Source of the DNA: an uncultured Parabacteroides sp.
GTDB lineage: Bacteria > Bacteroidota > Bacteroidia > Bacteroidales > Tannerellaceae
Assembly (NCBI GenBank): GCA_900552465.1
Contig: URZO01000015.1
Span: 1-64,000 of the forward strand
Direction of reading: 5' to 3'
Length of the DNA stretch: 64,000 bases
Shown here: piece after piece, positions 28,224-36,598 of the stretch
Position numbering within the stretch: the stretch's first letter is position 1
Layout: each line of letters starts with the position of its first letter
Position numbers and translations under genes: made by a program
Notes under the pieces: model-generated
What the model saw: only the letters and a program-made list of their open reading frames with translations
Database searches by the model: none
Told to the model about the DNA's origin: nothing

Positions 28224-28250
28224 GGGCGGGTTTAGAACCCGCCCGTACGG
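28224..28250 (-). repeat. REP hairpin downstream of the RAYT gene
   Basis: On the minus strand it reads CCGTACGGGCGGGTTC then AAACCCGCCC: nearly the same element as the one inside the RAYT gene, in inverted orientation. It also lies in the short gap behind the MATE transporter gene. Confidence 0.75.
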
Positions 28251-28257
28251 AGGCAAG

Positions 28258-29544
28258 TTATTTTTTATTGCGCCACAACCCCCATTGCATAATCCCCCGC
28301 AATAACAAATAAGTCAGGAATGCCATCCATAATGCGTGGTTTCCCATTGTGCCGGAAAAAAGGTAATAGATCAGGAAGAAGGTACCGGAGGCAACCAGCA
28401 TGGAATAGAGCATCAGGCGGGTAGCAGTGGCACCGATCAGGATGCCATCCCAAAGAAAGGCAGCAAAACCGGCAAGCGGAACGGCCAACGCCCAATAGAA
28501 ATAAATTCCGGCTTCCTGTATAACAGCTGAATCGTTGGTCAGTAGTGACAGGAAACCTTTCCCTCCTACTCCATAAAGCAGGGTAAAGAAGAGAGACAAC
28601 CCGATCCCCCAACCGAACAGCAGATGAATCATCCGGTTGAGCGCACTTTGGTTTCGGGCGCCGATATAACGTCCCGCCAACGCTTCGCCGGCATAGGCGA
28701 AGCCGTCCATGATATAAGAGAACAGTGTAAACAATTGCATCAGCAATGTATTGACCGCCAAAACCGTATCCCCCTGCCGGGCTCCCGTAGAGGTAAAAAA
28801 GGTTGTAACGGCAACCAGACAAAGTGTCCGGAAAAAGATATCGCTGTTTACCTGGAAAAAGCGGCGCATGGCAACCTTATCTACAATCTCCTGCCAGCCG
28901 ACACGCCCTTTCAGCCTCTTCCGATAGTAAACAAACCACAGAAAAACAGCCATCAGAAACCCACCGTACTGTGCAATCAGCGTTCCCGTAGCAACCCCTT
29001 CCACCTTCATACCAAAGACAAACACAAAGATCAGGCTTGCCACGATATTTACAATGTTCTGCGTTATTGCAATAAACATCGGAAAACGGGAATTCTGCAT
29101 CCCGATAAACCAACCGGAAAAACCATATAAGCCCAATACGGCCGGTGCTCCCCAGATGCAAATACGAAAATAAAGCGTAGCCAACTGCTCCACCTCAGCA
29201 GTCGTATCGAGCAAGGCAAAAGCTATTTTCCGTATCGGATACTGCAGCAGAAGCAATGCCAGCGAAATGAAAAGCCCAACTCCCACCGACCGCAACAACA
29301 CCCGTGTCACCTCTGGCAAATCCCGTCTTCCCAAAGCCTGTGAAGTCATCCCACTCGTCCCCATACGCAGAAAACCGAACAGCCAGTAAATAATATTGAA
29401 CAACATCCCCCCTACTGCAATCGCCCCGATATAAGAAGCCGCCCCCAGATGCCCGACAATCGCCACATCGACCAGCCCCAGTAAGGGAACGGTTATATTG
29501 GAAACAATAGAAGGGAGCGCTAATTGAAGGATTTTTTTATTCAT
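28258..29544 (-). CDS. MATE-family multidrug/sodium antiporter (DinF-like)
   Basis: 428 residues with about 12 membrane helices. Landmarks are LALPSIVSNITVPLLGLVDV, VGHLGAASYIGAIAVGGMLF and FLRMGTSGMTSQALGRRD, the standard start of the DinF branch of MATE. The second half repeats the pattern (DGFAYAGEALAGRYIGARNQ). It probably expels cationic compounds in exchange for sodium or protons at the inner membrane. It is a monocistronic gene between REP hairpins and the first CRISPR leader. Confidence 0.93.
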   Translation of the reverse strand: MNKKILQLALPSIVSNITVPLLGLVDVAIVGHLGAASYIGAIAVGGMLFNIIYWLFGFLRMGTSGMTSQALGRRDLPEVTRVLLRSVGVGLFISLALLLLQYPIRKIAFALLDTTAEVEQLATLYFRICIWGAPAVLGLYGFSGWFIGMQNSRFPMFIAITQNIVNIVASLIFVFVFGMKVEGVATGTLIAQYGGFLMAVFLWFVYYRKRLKGRVGWQEIVDKVAMRRFFQVNSDIFFRTLCLVAVTTFFTSTGARQGDTVLAVNTLLMQLFTLFSYIMDGFAYAGEALAGRYIGARNQSALNRMIHLLFGWGIGLSLFFTLLYGVGGKGFLSLLTNDSAVIQEAGIYFYWALAVPLAGFAAFLWDGILIGATATRLMLYSMLVASGTFFLIYYLFSGTMGNHALWMAFLTYLLLRGIMQWGLWRNKK

Positions 29545-29811
29545 AATTTATCGTATATATAAAAAGCTTATTCCTAAATTTGTAGGCAAAGTTACAGATT
29601 ACTTTATAGATAACATTATTACGCCTATGTTTCAATAACAGACAAAACGCGAACCCTAAGTGGTTATAAAAACGTTAGCTGTTCGCATTCCCTATTAATC
29701 AGACATTTACGTATTTGCTTAGAGAATATGAACATCTATTATTTTTCAACTCTATCATTCGCAAAATTATATGCTAAAAGTGTTGTCAATAAAGCTTTTC
29801 ATAAACATGGA
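29545..29811 (+). promoter_or_regulatory. Leader region of CRISPR array 1
   Basis: AT-rich, gene-free 267 nt between the MATE start and the first repeat, on the side where the repeats are least degenerate. It shares the short string TAGCTGTTCGC with the leader of array 2. It must also hold the MATE promoter on the minus strand. Confidence 0.55.
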
Positions 29812-30893
29812 GTCGCATCTTTTATAGGTGCGTGGGTTGAAACAGGATTATGGCAAGGTGAATATCGGGTATTCGCGGTCGCATCTTTTATAGGTGCGTG
29901 GGTTGAAACCTCTGACCATCGAAGCAGCATAAACTGAGTCAGCGTCGCATCTTTTATAGGTGCGTGGGTTGAAACTTAGATTCCCCATGGAAAAGAAGGG
30001 TTGCAGAAGTCGCATCTTTTATAGGTGCGTGGGTTGAAACTTGTTCCGGTTGAAGTATATAGAGAAACGTTTAGTCGCATCTTTTATAGGTGCGTGGGTT
30101 GAAACATCGCACCTAATGGAGATGACTGTTGCGCATGGGTGTCGCATCTTTTATAGGTGCGTGGGTTGAAACTCCAACCTGTTGCAGCAATTAAAGTGCC
30201 GGATAGTCGCATCTTTTATAGGTGCGTGGGTTGAAACCTATTGTGATTTTGCAACTTTGTATTGAAAATAGTCGCATCTTTTATAGGTGCGTGGGTTGAA
30301 ACGACATCGTGACGGCGTTATAATTTATAACGACAGTCGCATCTTTTATAGGTGCGTGGGTTGAAACACAAAGAAGTAGATGCAGGCGGCAAGGAAGTTC
30401 ACCGTCGCATCCTTTACGGGTACGTGGGTTGAAACAGGGAGTTGGGGAACGAGAGTCCTCTTTTGGTGTCGCATCCTTTATGGATGCGTGGGTTGAAACA
30501 AGCTCTGGCAAAAGAAGCTGGCCAAGAACCCTAAGTCGCATCTTTTATGGGTGCGTGGATTGAAACTCGCAGCGTGTCGTCAAGGCTTGTCGGGAACTTG
30601 GTCGTATCCCGCTGGGGTACGTGGATTGAAACATAGATGTTGTCGAATAACTCTTTACCCGTTGCAGTCGTATCCCGCTGGGGTACGTGGGTTGAAACTC
30701 ACCAATGCCCCAATCGGGCCTGATCTCATGGTCGCATCCTTTATAGGTGCGTGGGTTGAAACAACACGATGATGAGCGATCCCAACTTTACGGTGGTCAC
30801 ATCCTTACGGGTGCGCGGATTGAAACCTGAACCCGCTGTACAAGGACAGCAAGGCTTCGTTGTCGCATCCTTTATGAGTACATGAATCAAGTT
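29812..30893 (+). CRISPR. CRISPR array 1 (type I-C): 17 repeats, 16 spacers
   Basis: 32-nt repeats begin GTCGCATCTTTTATAGG and end GCGTGGGTTGAAAC, with spacers of 32-36 nt. Repeats 1-9 are identical. Repeats 10-12 carry point changes, 13 and 14 belong to the other family (GTCGTATCCCGCTGGGG...), 15 returns to the first family, 16 is 31 nt and altered, and 17 is badly degenerate. Decay at the high-coordinate end places the leader at the low end. Repeats have a CGCATC/GGTGCG stem. Three consecutive spacers (30368-30534) recur in array 2, and a fourth (30699-30730) recurs there with two changes. Confidence 0.97.
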
Positions 30894-31119
30894 ATTTTTT
30901 CGATGTTAAGGAACCTCTGTGTTCGCAGTTGTGCCCATAAAGGATGCTACTATTTATAAATACAATTATTTATAATACTTTTTACAAGAAGATTAAAGAG
31001 CTAAAACGCTTGTTTGTTAGAAAATAAAATATAGCTTTGTAAAATATAGTCATAGAGAAACCGTAATTCTCAAAGGATGAACACCTATATTACTATTTAT
31101 TAATCGTTAACCTAAACAT
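30894..31119. other. Gap between array 1 and the cas operon
   Basis: AT-rich and without a gene. It holds the cas operon promoter at 31009-31039 and nothing else I can support. In many I-C loci cas3 would be the first gene of the operon; here it is absent. Confidence 0.6.
31009..31039 (+). promoter_or_regulatory. Promoter of the cas operon
   Basis: CTTG, 19 nt, TAGCTTTG, about 80 nt upstream of the cas5c start codon. It implies an mRNA leader of about 75 nt. Confidence 0.6.
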
Positions 31120-31800
31120 ATGGTATATACAAATAAAGAATACTGTCTTGAGGTTAAAGGAAGCATGGCCTGCTTTACCCGTCCGGAAATGAAAGTCGAA
31201 AGAGTTAGCTACGATGTAATAACGCCTTCTGCAGCCCGGGCTATTTTTGAATCTATATTTTGGAAACCTGCCATACGATGGAATATTACCCGTATAGAAG
31301 TACTAAATCCCATCAGATGGCTTTCCATGAAAAGAAATGAGGTTGGGAGTTTAATGAGTCCCCGTTCATCCGGGTTATTCATCGAAAATAACCGGCAACA
31401 AAAATCCAGTTTGTTACTAAAAGATGTCTGCTATAGGATTTTTGCAGAGCTGGAATTTATACCCGTAAGGAATAGAACCGAAGACGATAAGCCGAAAGCA
31501 ACATCGGGATCTTCCGACGAAAATCCCGGTAAATATAATGCAATATTCGAGCGCAGAGTAAAAAAGGGACAATGTTTCAATCAACCTTATTTAGGCTGCA
31601 GGGAGTTCTCTGCTGACTTTACGTATATCGAAAATCCGGTAAAAGGAGAAGGAATACCGGAGGATCGTGATTTGGGCTATATGTTATACGATATGGATTT
31701 CACCAACGAAAAAGATCCGAAACCTATGTTCTTCCGTGCCATAATGAAACAAGGAGTCTTGGTCGTTCCATCAATAAACAGCGAGGAGGTACGTCGATGA
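31120..31800 (+). CDS. cas5c: Cas5c (Cas5d) crRNA-processing and Cascade subunit
   Basis: 226 residues. The Cas5 N-terminus (YCLEVKGSMACFTRPEMKVE) is followed by SYDVITPSAARAIFESIFWK and PAIRWNITRIEVLNPIRW, the standard I-C signature, and later QPYLGCREFSADFTYIE. In type I-C this protein replaces Cas6: it cuts pre-crRNA at the repeat stem and stays on the 5' handle in Cascade. It is the first gene of the operon and overlaps cas8c by 4 nt. Confidence 0.95.
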   Translation: MVYTNKEYCLEVKGSMACFTRPEMKVERVSYDVITPSAARAIFESIFWKPAIRWNITRIEVLNPIRWLSMKRNEVGSLMSPRSSGLFIENNRQQKSSLLLKDVCYRIFAELEFIPVRNRTEDDKPKATSGSSDENPGKYNAIFERRVKKGQCFNQPYLGCREFSADFTYIENPVKGEGIPEDRDLGYMLYDMDFTNEKDPKPMFFRAIMKQGVLVVPSINSEEVRR

Positions 31801-33548
31801 TTTTACAGACACTATACGATTATTACCAGCGTAAAGCTGCTGATCCGGAGAGCGCCATCGCCCCCCGTGGATTAGAATGGAAAGAAATCCCGTATCTTAT
31901 TCTGATAGATAAAAACGGAAAGTTTTTAGAGTTGCAGGACACATCCGAAGGTATAGGAAAACAGAAGCGAGCAAAAAAATATCTGGTTGTCAAAAGTAAA
32001 GGGCGTACAGGCAGTAACAGTTGGCAAACTGCAAATATATTTTGGGATCATTTCGGATATGTATTAGCACAACCTAAAAATACAGATGACAAAGGGATGC
32101 CGAAAGCATTGGAGGATGCCGCAAAACAAAATAAAACCTTTGTGCAGGAAGTCAAACGGTTTGCCGAAATGTATCCTTCCAATGAAGAGATTCAAGCAGT
32201 AGCCGGATTCTATGATGATCCGGAAAATCTTCAACGCATAAAAACGGACCCGCTATGGGAAGAATGTATCAAAAAAGATGGTACAAACATATCCTTTAAA
32301 GTAGCCGGACACAATACAATCGTGGCTGATAATCCAGATATAAAATCATCCATAGAAGACTGTTCGGATAAAGATGAACCGATAGGGATATGCCTCATCA
32401 CCGGGAAAAAGGCTCCGATAGCAATACTCAATAGTGCCATCACCATACCCGGAGGGAAAAGCGGGGCAAAGCTGGTCGGCTTCCAAAAGAAAGCCGGTTA
32501 CGATTCATATTATAAAGAGCAAGGTATGAACGCGCCTATTTCAAAAGAGGCTGAAGATGCTTATACCACAGCTTTAAATTCTTTATTGGGAAAAGACTCT
32601 TCCAACAAATATCACTTGCACGACACATCCGTTGTTTTCTGGTCTCAGAAACCGACAAAGCTGGAACAATGTGTCAGTTTCATATTTGCACCTCCTCCCA
32701 AAGATAATCCGGATAAAAACACGGAAGTTATCAGAGATTTCTTGAAATCCCCCTTCTCAGGAGTATTGAATGATGAGGACAAAACACCCTTTTACGTGTT
32801 AGGTTTATCTCCTAATGCCGCCCGTATCTCCGTAAGATTCTGGCGACAAGGAACAGTAGGCGAATTCGCCAATCATATCAAACAGCATTTTGAGGACTTG
32901 GAAATCACTAAAAGCAAGAATCAAAGAGTCTATTTTTCTCTATTCAACTTGCTGACTCAGGTTGCCTCTTTAAATAAAATGGAAAATCTGCCGCCCAACT
33001 TAGCCAGCGATTTAAGCCAAAGTATATGGGACAACCAACCCTATCCGACCACCTTGCAGATGCAATGTCTGATACGGATCAAAGCAGACCGGAATATAAC
33101 GTCGATAAGAGCCGCTATACTCAAAGCATACTTAAATAGAAAATTCAGAAATCATAATAATCCACCTAAAGAAATTAAAATGGCATTAGATTTAGAAAAT
33201 AAGAACCAAGCGTACTTATGTGGGCGCTTGTTCGCTATCCTTGAAAAGATACAGAGTGATGCTATTCCAGGAGCCAACTCTACGATTAAAGAGCGTTACT
33301 ACGGTGCAGCGTCGACCACTCCGACAACGGTGTTCAGCCGCTTATTATCTTTATCCAGACATCACTTGGCAAAATTTGATACAGGGAAATCTGTTTATTA
33401 TGAGAAATTACTGCAAAGTGTTATCACCGATCTGGACAGTAACGGGTTTCCCAAATATTTATCGATGGACGACCAATCCCGTTTCGCAATCGGTTATTAC
33501 CATCAAAGAGAAGATTTATATAAAACAACAGATAAAGAAAAGAATTAA
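31797..33548 (+). CDS. cas8c: Cas8c (Csd1), large subunit of type I-C Cascade
   Basis: 583 residues, typical length for Csd1. Features include the N-terminal ILQTLYDYYQRKAADPESAI, the central SFIFAPPP, the LGLSPNAARISVRFWRQGTV motif and C-terminal KNQAYLCGRLFAILEKIQ, all characteristic of the family. It recognises the PAM and, in I-C systems, an internal start can yield a separate small subunit (Cas11c); I did not find a decisive internal RBS. It overlaps cas5c by 4 nt and is followed 13 nt later by cas7c. Confidence 0.95.
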   Translation: MILQTLYDYYQRKAADPESAIAPRGLEWKEIPYLILIDKNGKFLELQDTSEGIGKQKRAKKYLVVKSKGRTGSNSWQTANIFWDHFGYVLAQPKNTDDKGMPKALEDAAKQNKTFVQEVKRFAEMYPSNEEIQAVAGFYDDPENLQRIKTDPLWEECIKKDGTNISFKVAGHNTIVADNPDIKSSIEDCSDKDEPIGICLITGKKAPIAILNSAITIPGGKSGAKLVGFQKKAGYDSYYKEQGMNAPISKEAEDAYTTALNSLLGKDSSNKYHLHDTSVVFWSQKPTKLEQCVSFIFAPPPKDNPDKNTEVIRDFLKSPFSGVLNDEDKTPFYVLGLSPNAARISVRFWRQGTVGEFANHIKQHFEDLEITKSKNQRVYFSLFNLLTQVASLNKMENLPPNLASDLSQSIWDNQPYPTTLQMQCLIRIKADRNITSIRAAILKAYLNRKFRNHNNPPKEIKMALDLENKNQAYLCGRLFAILEKIQSDAIPGANSTIKERYYGAASTTPTTVFSRLLSLSRHHLAKFDTGKSVYYEKLLQSVITDLDSNGFPKYLSMDDQSRFAIGYYHQREDLYKTTDKEKN

Positions 33549-33561
33549 ATACTATACAAAT

Positions 33562-34428
33562 ATGGAAGCAGCAATAAACAATCGTTACGACTTTATTTAT
33601 TTATTTGATGTACAGGACGGTAATCCAAACGGAGATCCGGATGCCGGAAACTTGCCAAGAGTTGATCCGGAAACAGGTGAAGGTCTGGTTTCTGATGTAT
33701 GCCTGAAGCGTAAAGTCCGTAACTTTGTTCAAATAGTAAAAGGGTATGAGAAACCTTATGATATATTCATTAAAGAGAAAGCTATATTGAATAATTCGAT
33801 CACTGAAGCTCATAAACAGGAAGGGGTTAAAGATATAAAAGAAAAAGGAGATAAAACAGAGGCTGCCCGACAATGGATGTGCAGAAATTTTTATGATATA
33901 AGAACATTTGGAGCCGTACTTAGTACAGGTGAAAATGCCGGACAAGTTCGCGGTCCTATTCAGTTTACCTTTGCCCGTTCTATCAATCCGATCGTTACCG
34001 CCGAGCATAGTATAACCCGCATGGCAGTGGCAACTGATGACGAAGCTAAAAAACAGAGTGGAGATAACCGCACCATGGGCCGTAAATTCACTGTACCCTA
34101 TGGATTATACAAAGCAAACGGATTTATTTCCGCACATTTAGCCGCACAGACCGGATTCAATGAAGAGGACTTGAATTTATTCTGGGATTCACTGAAAAAC
34201 ATGTTCGACCACGACCATTCTGCTGCCAGAGGCATGATGAATGCCCGTAAGTTGATCGTATTCAAGCACAGTACTGCATTAGGAAATGCTTCAGCCCATA
34301 CCTTATTCAGTTTGGTTAAGGTCCAGCTAAAGGATGACCAACGCCCACCCCGCTCATTCGACGATTATATTGTCACCATTGACAAGGATAAACTACCGGA
34401 AGGTGTAGAAGTTCTGGACATGATATGA
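33562..34428 (+). CDS. cas7c: Cas7c (Csd2), backbone subunit of type I-C Cascade
   Basis: 288 residues from the ATG at 33562; longer readings that begin inside cas8c in the same frame are not plausible. The start RYDFIYLFDVQDGNPNGDPD is the Cas7/Csd2 RRM-like signature, followed by TGEGLVSDVCLKRKVRNFVQ, FGAVLSTG and PYGLYKANGFISAHLA. Several copies coat the crRNA spacer in Cascade. The stop overlaps the cas4 start (ATGATATGATAG), so translation is coupled. Confidence 0.96.
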   Translation: MEAAINNRYDFIYLFDVQDGNPNGDPDAGNLPRVDPETGEGLVSDVCLKRKVRNFVQIVKGYEKPYDIFIKEKAILNNSITEAHKQEGVKDIKEKGDKTEAARQWMCRNFYDIRTFGAVLSTGENAGQVRGPIQFTFARSINPIVTAEHSITRMAVATDDEAKKQSGDNRTMGRKFTVPYGLYKANGFISAHLAAQTGFNEEDLNLFWDSLKNMFDHDHSAARGMMNARKLIVFKHSTALGNASAHTLFSLVKVQLKDDQRPPRSFDDYIVTIDKDKLPEGVEVLDMI

Positions 34429-35093
34429 TAGAATACGGAGATGAGGACCTGTTGATGCTTTCCGGAATCCAGCATATAGCTTTCTGTGAACGTCAATGGG
34501 CCCTTATACATATCGAACAGCAGTGGGCGGAAAACAACCTCACGGTTGAAGGAAGTTGGATGCATCAAAAAGTAGACGATCCTACCTTGATGAACCGTAA
34601 CAAAGACATAGTGACATTAAGGTCTGTTACGCTCGTTTCAAGACGATTAGGACTCTATGGAATCTCAGATGTAGTGGAGATGATAGCTTCCTCCTCCGGA
34701 CAAAACGCCATACAACATCCTAAATATTCGGGATTCTGGCAATTAATTCCAGTCGAGTACAAACGGGGAAAACCTAAAAAAGACCGGATAGACGAAGTCC
34801 AACTATGCGCACAAGCCATTTGCCTGGAAGAAATGTATAACGTCCGCATAGAAAAAGGCTTTTTGTATTATGGAGAAACTCGCCACCGGGAAGAGATTCC
34901 GTTTACCGGAGAACTACGGACACTGGTTGAAGAGAAATGTACTCAAATGCACCGGTTATATGAGCAGAAAATCCTTCCACCGGCAATATACAAAGCGCAT
35001 TGCAAGTCATGTTCATTATGTGACGTGTGTATGCCTAAGATACTGACAAAAACATCGAAGGTTGAGACTTACCTGTCCCAGTTATATGATTAA
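34425..35093 (+). CDS. cas4: Cas4 adaptation nuclease with iron-sulfur cluster
   Basis: 222 residues. One N-terminal Cys (HIAFCERQWAL, Cys21) and a C-terminal Cys cluster (CKSCSLCDVC, residues 193, 196, 199 and 202) supply the 4Fe-4S ligands. The RecB-like nuclease core is seen in LIPVEYKRGKPK and DEVQLCAQAICLEEM. Cas4 trims PAM-containing prespacers before Cas1-Cas2 integrates them. It sits between cas7c and cas1, the usual I-C order. Confidence 0.95.
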   Translation: MIEYGDEDLLMLSGIQHIAFCERQWALIHIEQQWAENNLTVEGSWMHQKVDDPTLMNRNKDIVTLRSVTLVSRRLGLYGISDVVEMIASSSGQNAIQHPKYSGFWQLIPVEYKRGKPKKDRIDEVQLCAQAICLEEMYNVRIEKGFLYYGETRHREEIPFTGELRTLVEEKCTQMHRLYEQKILPPAIYKAHCKSCSLCDVCMPKILTKTSKVETYLSQLYD

Positions 35094-35096
35094 AAT

Positions 35097-36131
35097 ATGA
35101 GAAAACTATTAAACACACTGTATGTAACTACCCCTGAAGCCTATTTGACTAAAGATGGAGAAAATGTAGTAATCAGGGTAAAGGATAAAGATATATTCAG
35201 AATTCCGGTTCTGAATATAGAAGGTATCGTCACGTTCGGATATATGGGCGCTTCTCCGGCATTAATGAAGATGTGTGCCGAAAGGAATGTAGGATTATGT
35301 TTTCTAAGTGCCAACGGACAGTTCCAAGGGAGAGTATCCGGTCCGATAAAAGGGAATGTCCTTTTACGAAGAATACAATACAGAATTGCCGATGACACAA
35401 ATAAATCGTTAGAGATCAGCCGTCTGTTCATTGCTGGAAAGATAGCAAATTCCCGAACAGTTATAGATCGTTTCAAAAGAGATCACATTTCTTCCGATGA
35501 ACAGCTTTCTCTTTTTTTATCCGTATCCGACAAACTGAAAAGATCTAAGAATCAGGCTTTAGTTGCGGAATCCTCCGACGCATTAAGAGGTATAGAAGGA
35601 GAGGCTGCGACAACTTATTTCTCTGTATTCAACCAAATGATCATATCGCAATGTGAGGATTTTCCTTTTAGTGGGAGAAACAGAAGGCCACCCAAAGATA
35701 AGGTTAATGCCCTGCTGTCATTTGTTTACACCTTACTGAATCACGAAGTACAATCTGCCTTAGAAACGGTAGGACTTGATCCGTATGTAGGCTTTTTACA
35801 TACCGATCGACCGGGAAGAGCGAGTTTAGCGTTAGATATGATGGAAGAGTTACGAGCTTATCTGGCAGACAGATTAGTACTGTCCTTAATCAATCGCAAA
35901 CAAATTTCCGGGAAAGGTTTTGTTGAACACGGAGATAACGGAATTGTAATGGACGAAGATGTTAGAAAAGAAGTTCTGTTTGCCTGGCAAAAGAGAAAAA
36001 GAGAGACAATAATCCACCCCTATCTAAACGAATCTGTACCGATAGGGCTTATCCCATATATTCAGGCAATGCTTTTGGCCCGCTTTTTGAGAAATGATTT
36101 AGATAATTATCCGGTCTTCTTAATGAAATAA
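35097..36131 (+). CDS. cas1: Cas1 integrase
   Basis: 344 residues with the metal-binding triad visible: Glu167 in RGIEGEAATTYF, His235 in VGFLHTDRPGRASLALDMME and Asp247 in the same segment. N-terminal beta domain (LLNTLYVTTPEAYLTKDGEN) and C-terminal helical domain are complete. With Cas2 it inserts new spacers at the leader end. The gene is intact, so the system could still acquire spacers. Confidence 0.98.
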   Translation: MRKLLNTLYVTTPEAYLTKDGENVVIRVKDKDIFRIPVLNIEGIVTFGYMGASPALMKMCAERNVGLCFLSANGQFQGRVSGPIKGNVLLRRIQYRIADDTNKSLEISRLFIAGKIANSRTVIDRFKRDHISSDEQLSLFLSVSDKLKRSKNQALVAESSDALRGIEGEAATTYFSVFNQMIISQCEDFPFSGRNRRPPKDKVNALLSFVYTLLNHEVQSALETVGLDPYVGFLHTDRPGRASLALDMMEELRAYLADRLVLSLINRKQISGKGFVEHGDNGIVMDEDVRKEVLFAWQKRKRETIIHPYLNESVPIGLIPYIQAMLLARFLRNDLDNYPVFLMK

Positions 36132-36135
36132 TTGT

Positions 36136-36426
36136 ATGTATGTCCTTGTTACGTATGATGTTGAGACAATGACTTCCGACGGACAGCGCAGGTTACGGCA
36201 GGTAGCGCGCCAATGTCTGAACTATGGTCAACGCGTTCAGAACTCTGTCTTTGAGTGTTCTGTCTCGCCTGCTCAATTTACCGAGTTAAGGTTAAAGTTA
36301 TTGGATATTATAGATCATAAAAAAGATAGCATCCGCTTCTATTTCTTAGGGAATAATTATTCTAAAAGGGTTGAATATATAGGTGTCGTCACATCATATA
36401 ATGTAGAAGACGAACTTATTATATAG
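36136..36426 (+). CDS. cas2: Cas2
   Basis: 96 residues, a standard ferredoxin-like Cas2: MYVLVTYDVETMTSDGQRRL, CLNYGQRVQNSVFECSVSP and SIRFYFLGNNY. It bridges two Cas1 dimers in the spacer integration complex. It is the last gene of the operon, 4 nt after cas1, and array 2 begins 173 nt later. Confidence 0.97.
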   Translation: MYVLVTYDVETMTSDGQRRLRQVARQCLNYGQRVQNSVFECSVSPAQFTELRLKLLDIIDHKKDSIRFYFLGNNYSKRVEYIGVVTSYNVEDELII

Positions 36427-36598
36427 CTGTTCGCGAACATTAAGCATTAACGGAAAAGCAGGAACTTTCGCATTCATTGATTATTAATCTCTTGCACATA
36501 TCTATTAGCCCTATTTCACCAATAAAGAATCTAAAAAATTTATTATCGCATAAAGACATCACTAACAAGCTGTAAATGTTTGCATTATTTGCAATGTA
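36427..36598 (+). promoter_or_regulatory. Leader of CRISPR array 2
   Basis: A 172-nt AT-rich stretch between cas2 and the first repeat. It begins with TAGCTGTTCGC, also found in the array 1 leader, and ends in TTTGCATTATTTGCAATGTA. It is the expected site of array transcription and spacer entry. Confidence 0.65.

Noticed and set aside
29728..30772. Open reading frames with repeated peptides (ASFIGAWVET and similar) within array 1
   Set aside because: They are translations of CRISPR repeats and spacers, which happen to stay open.
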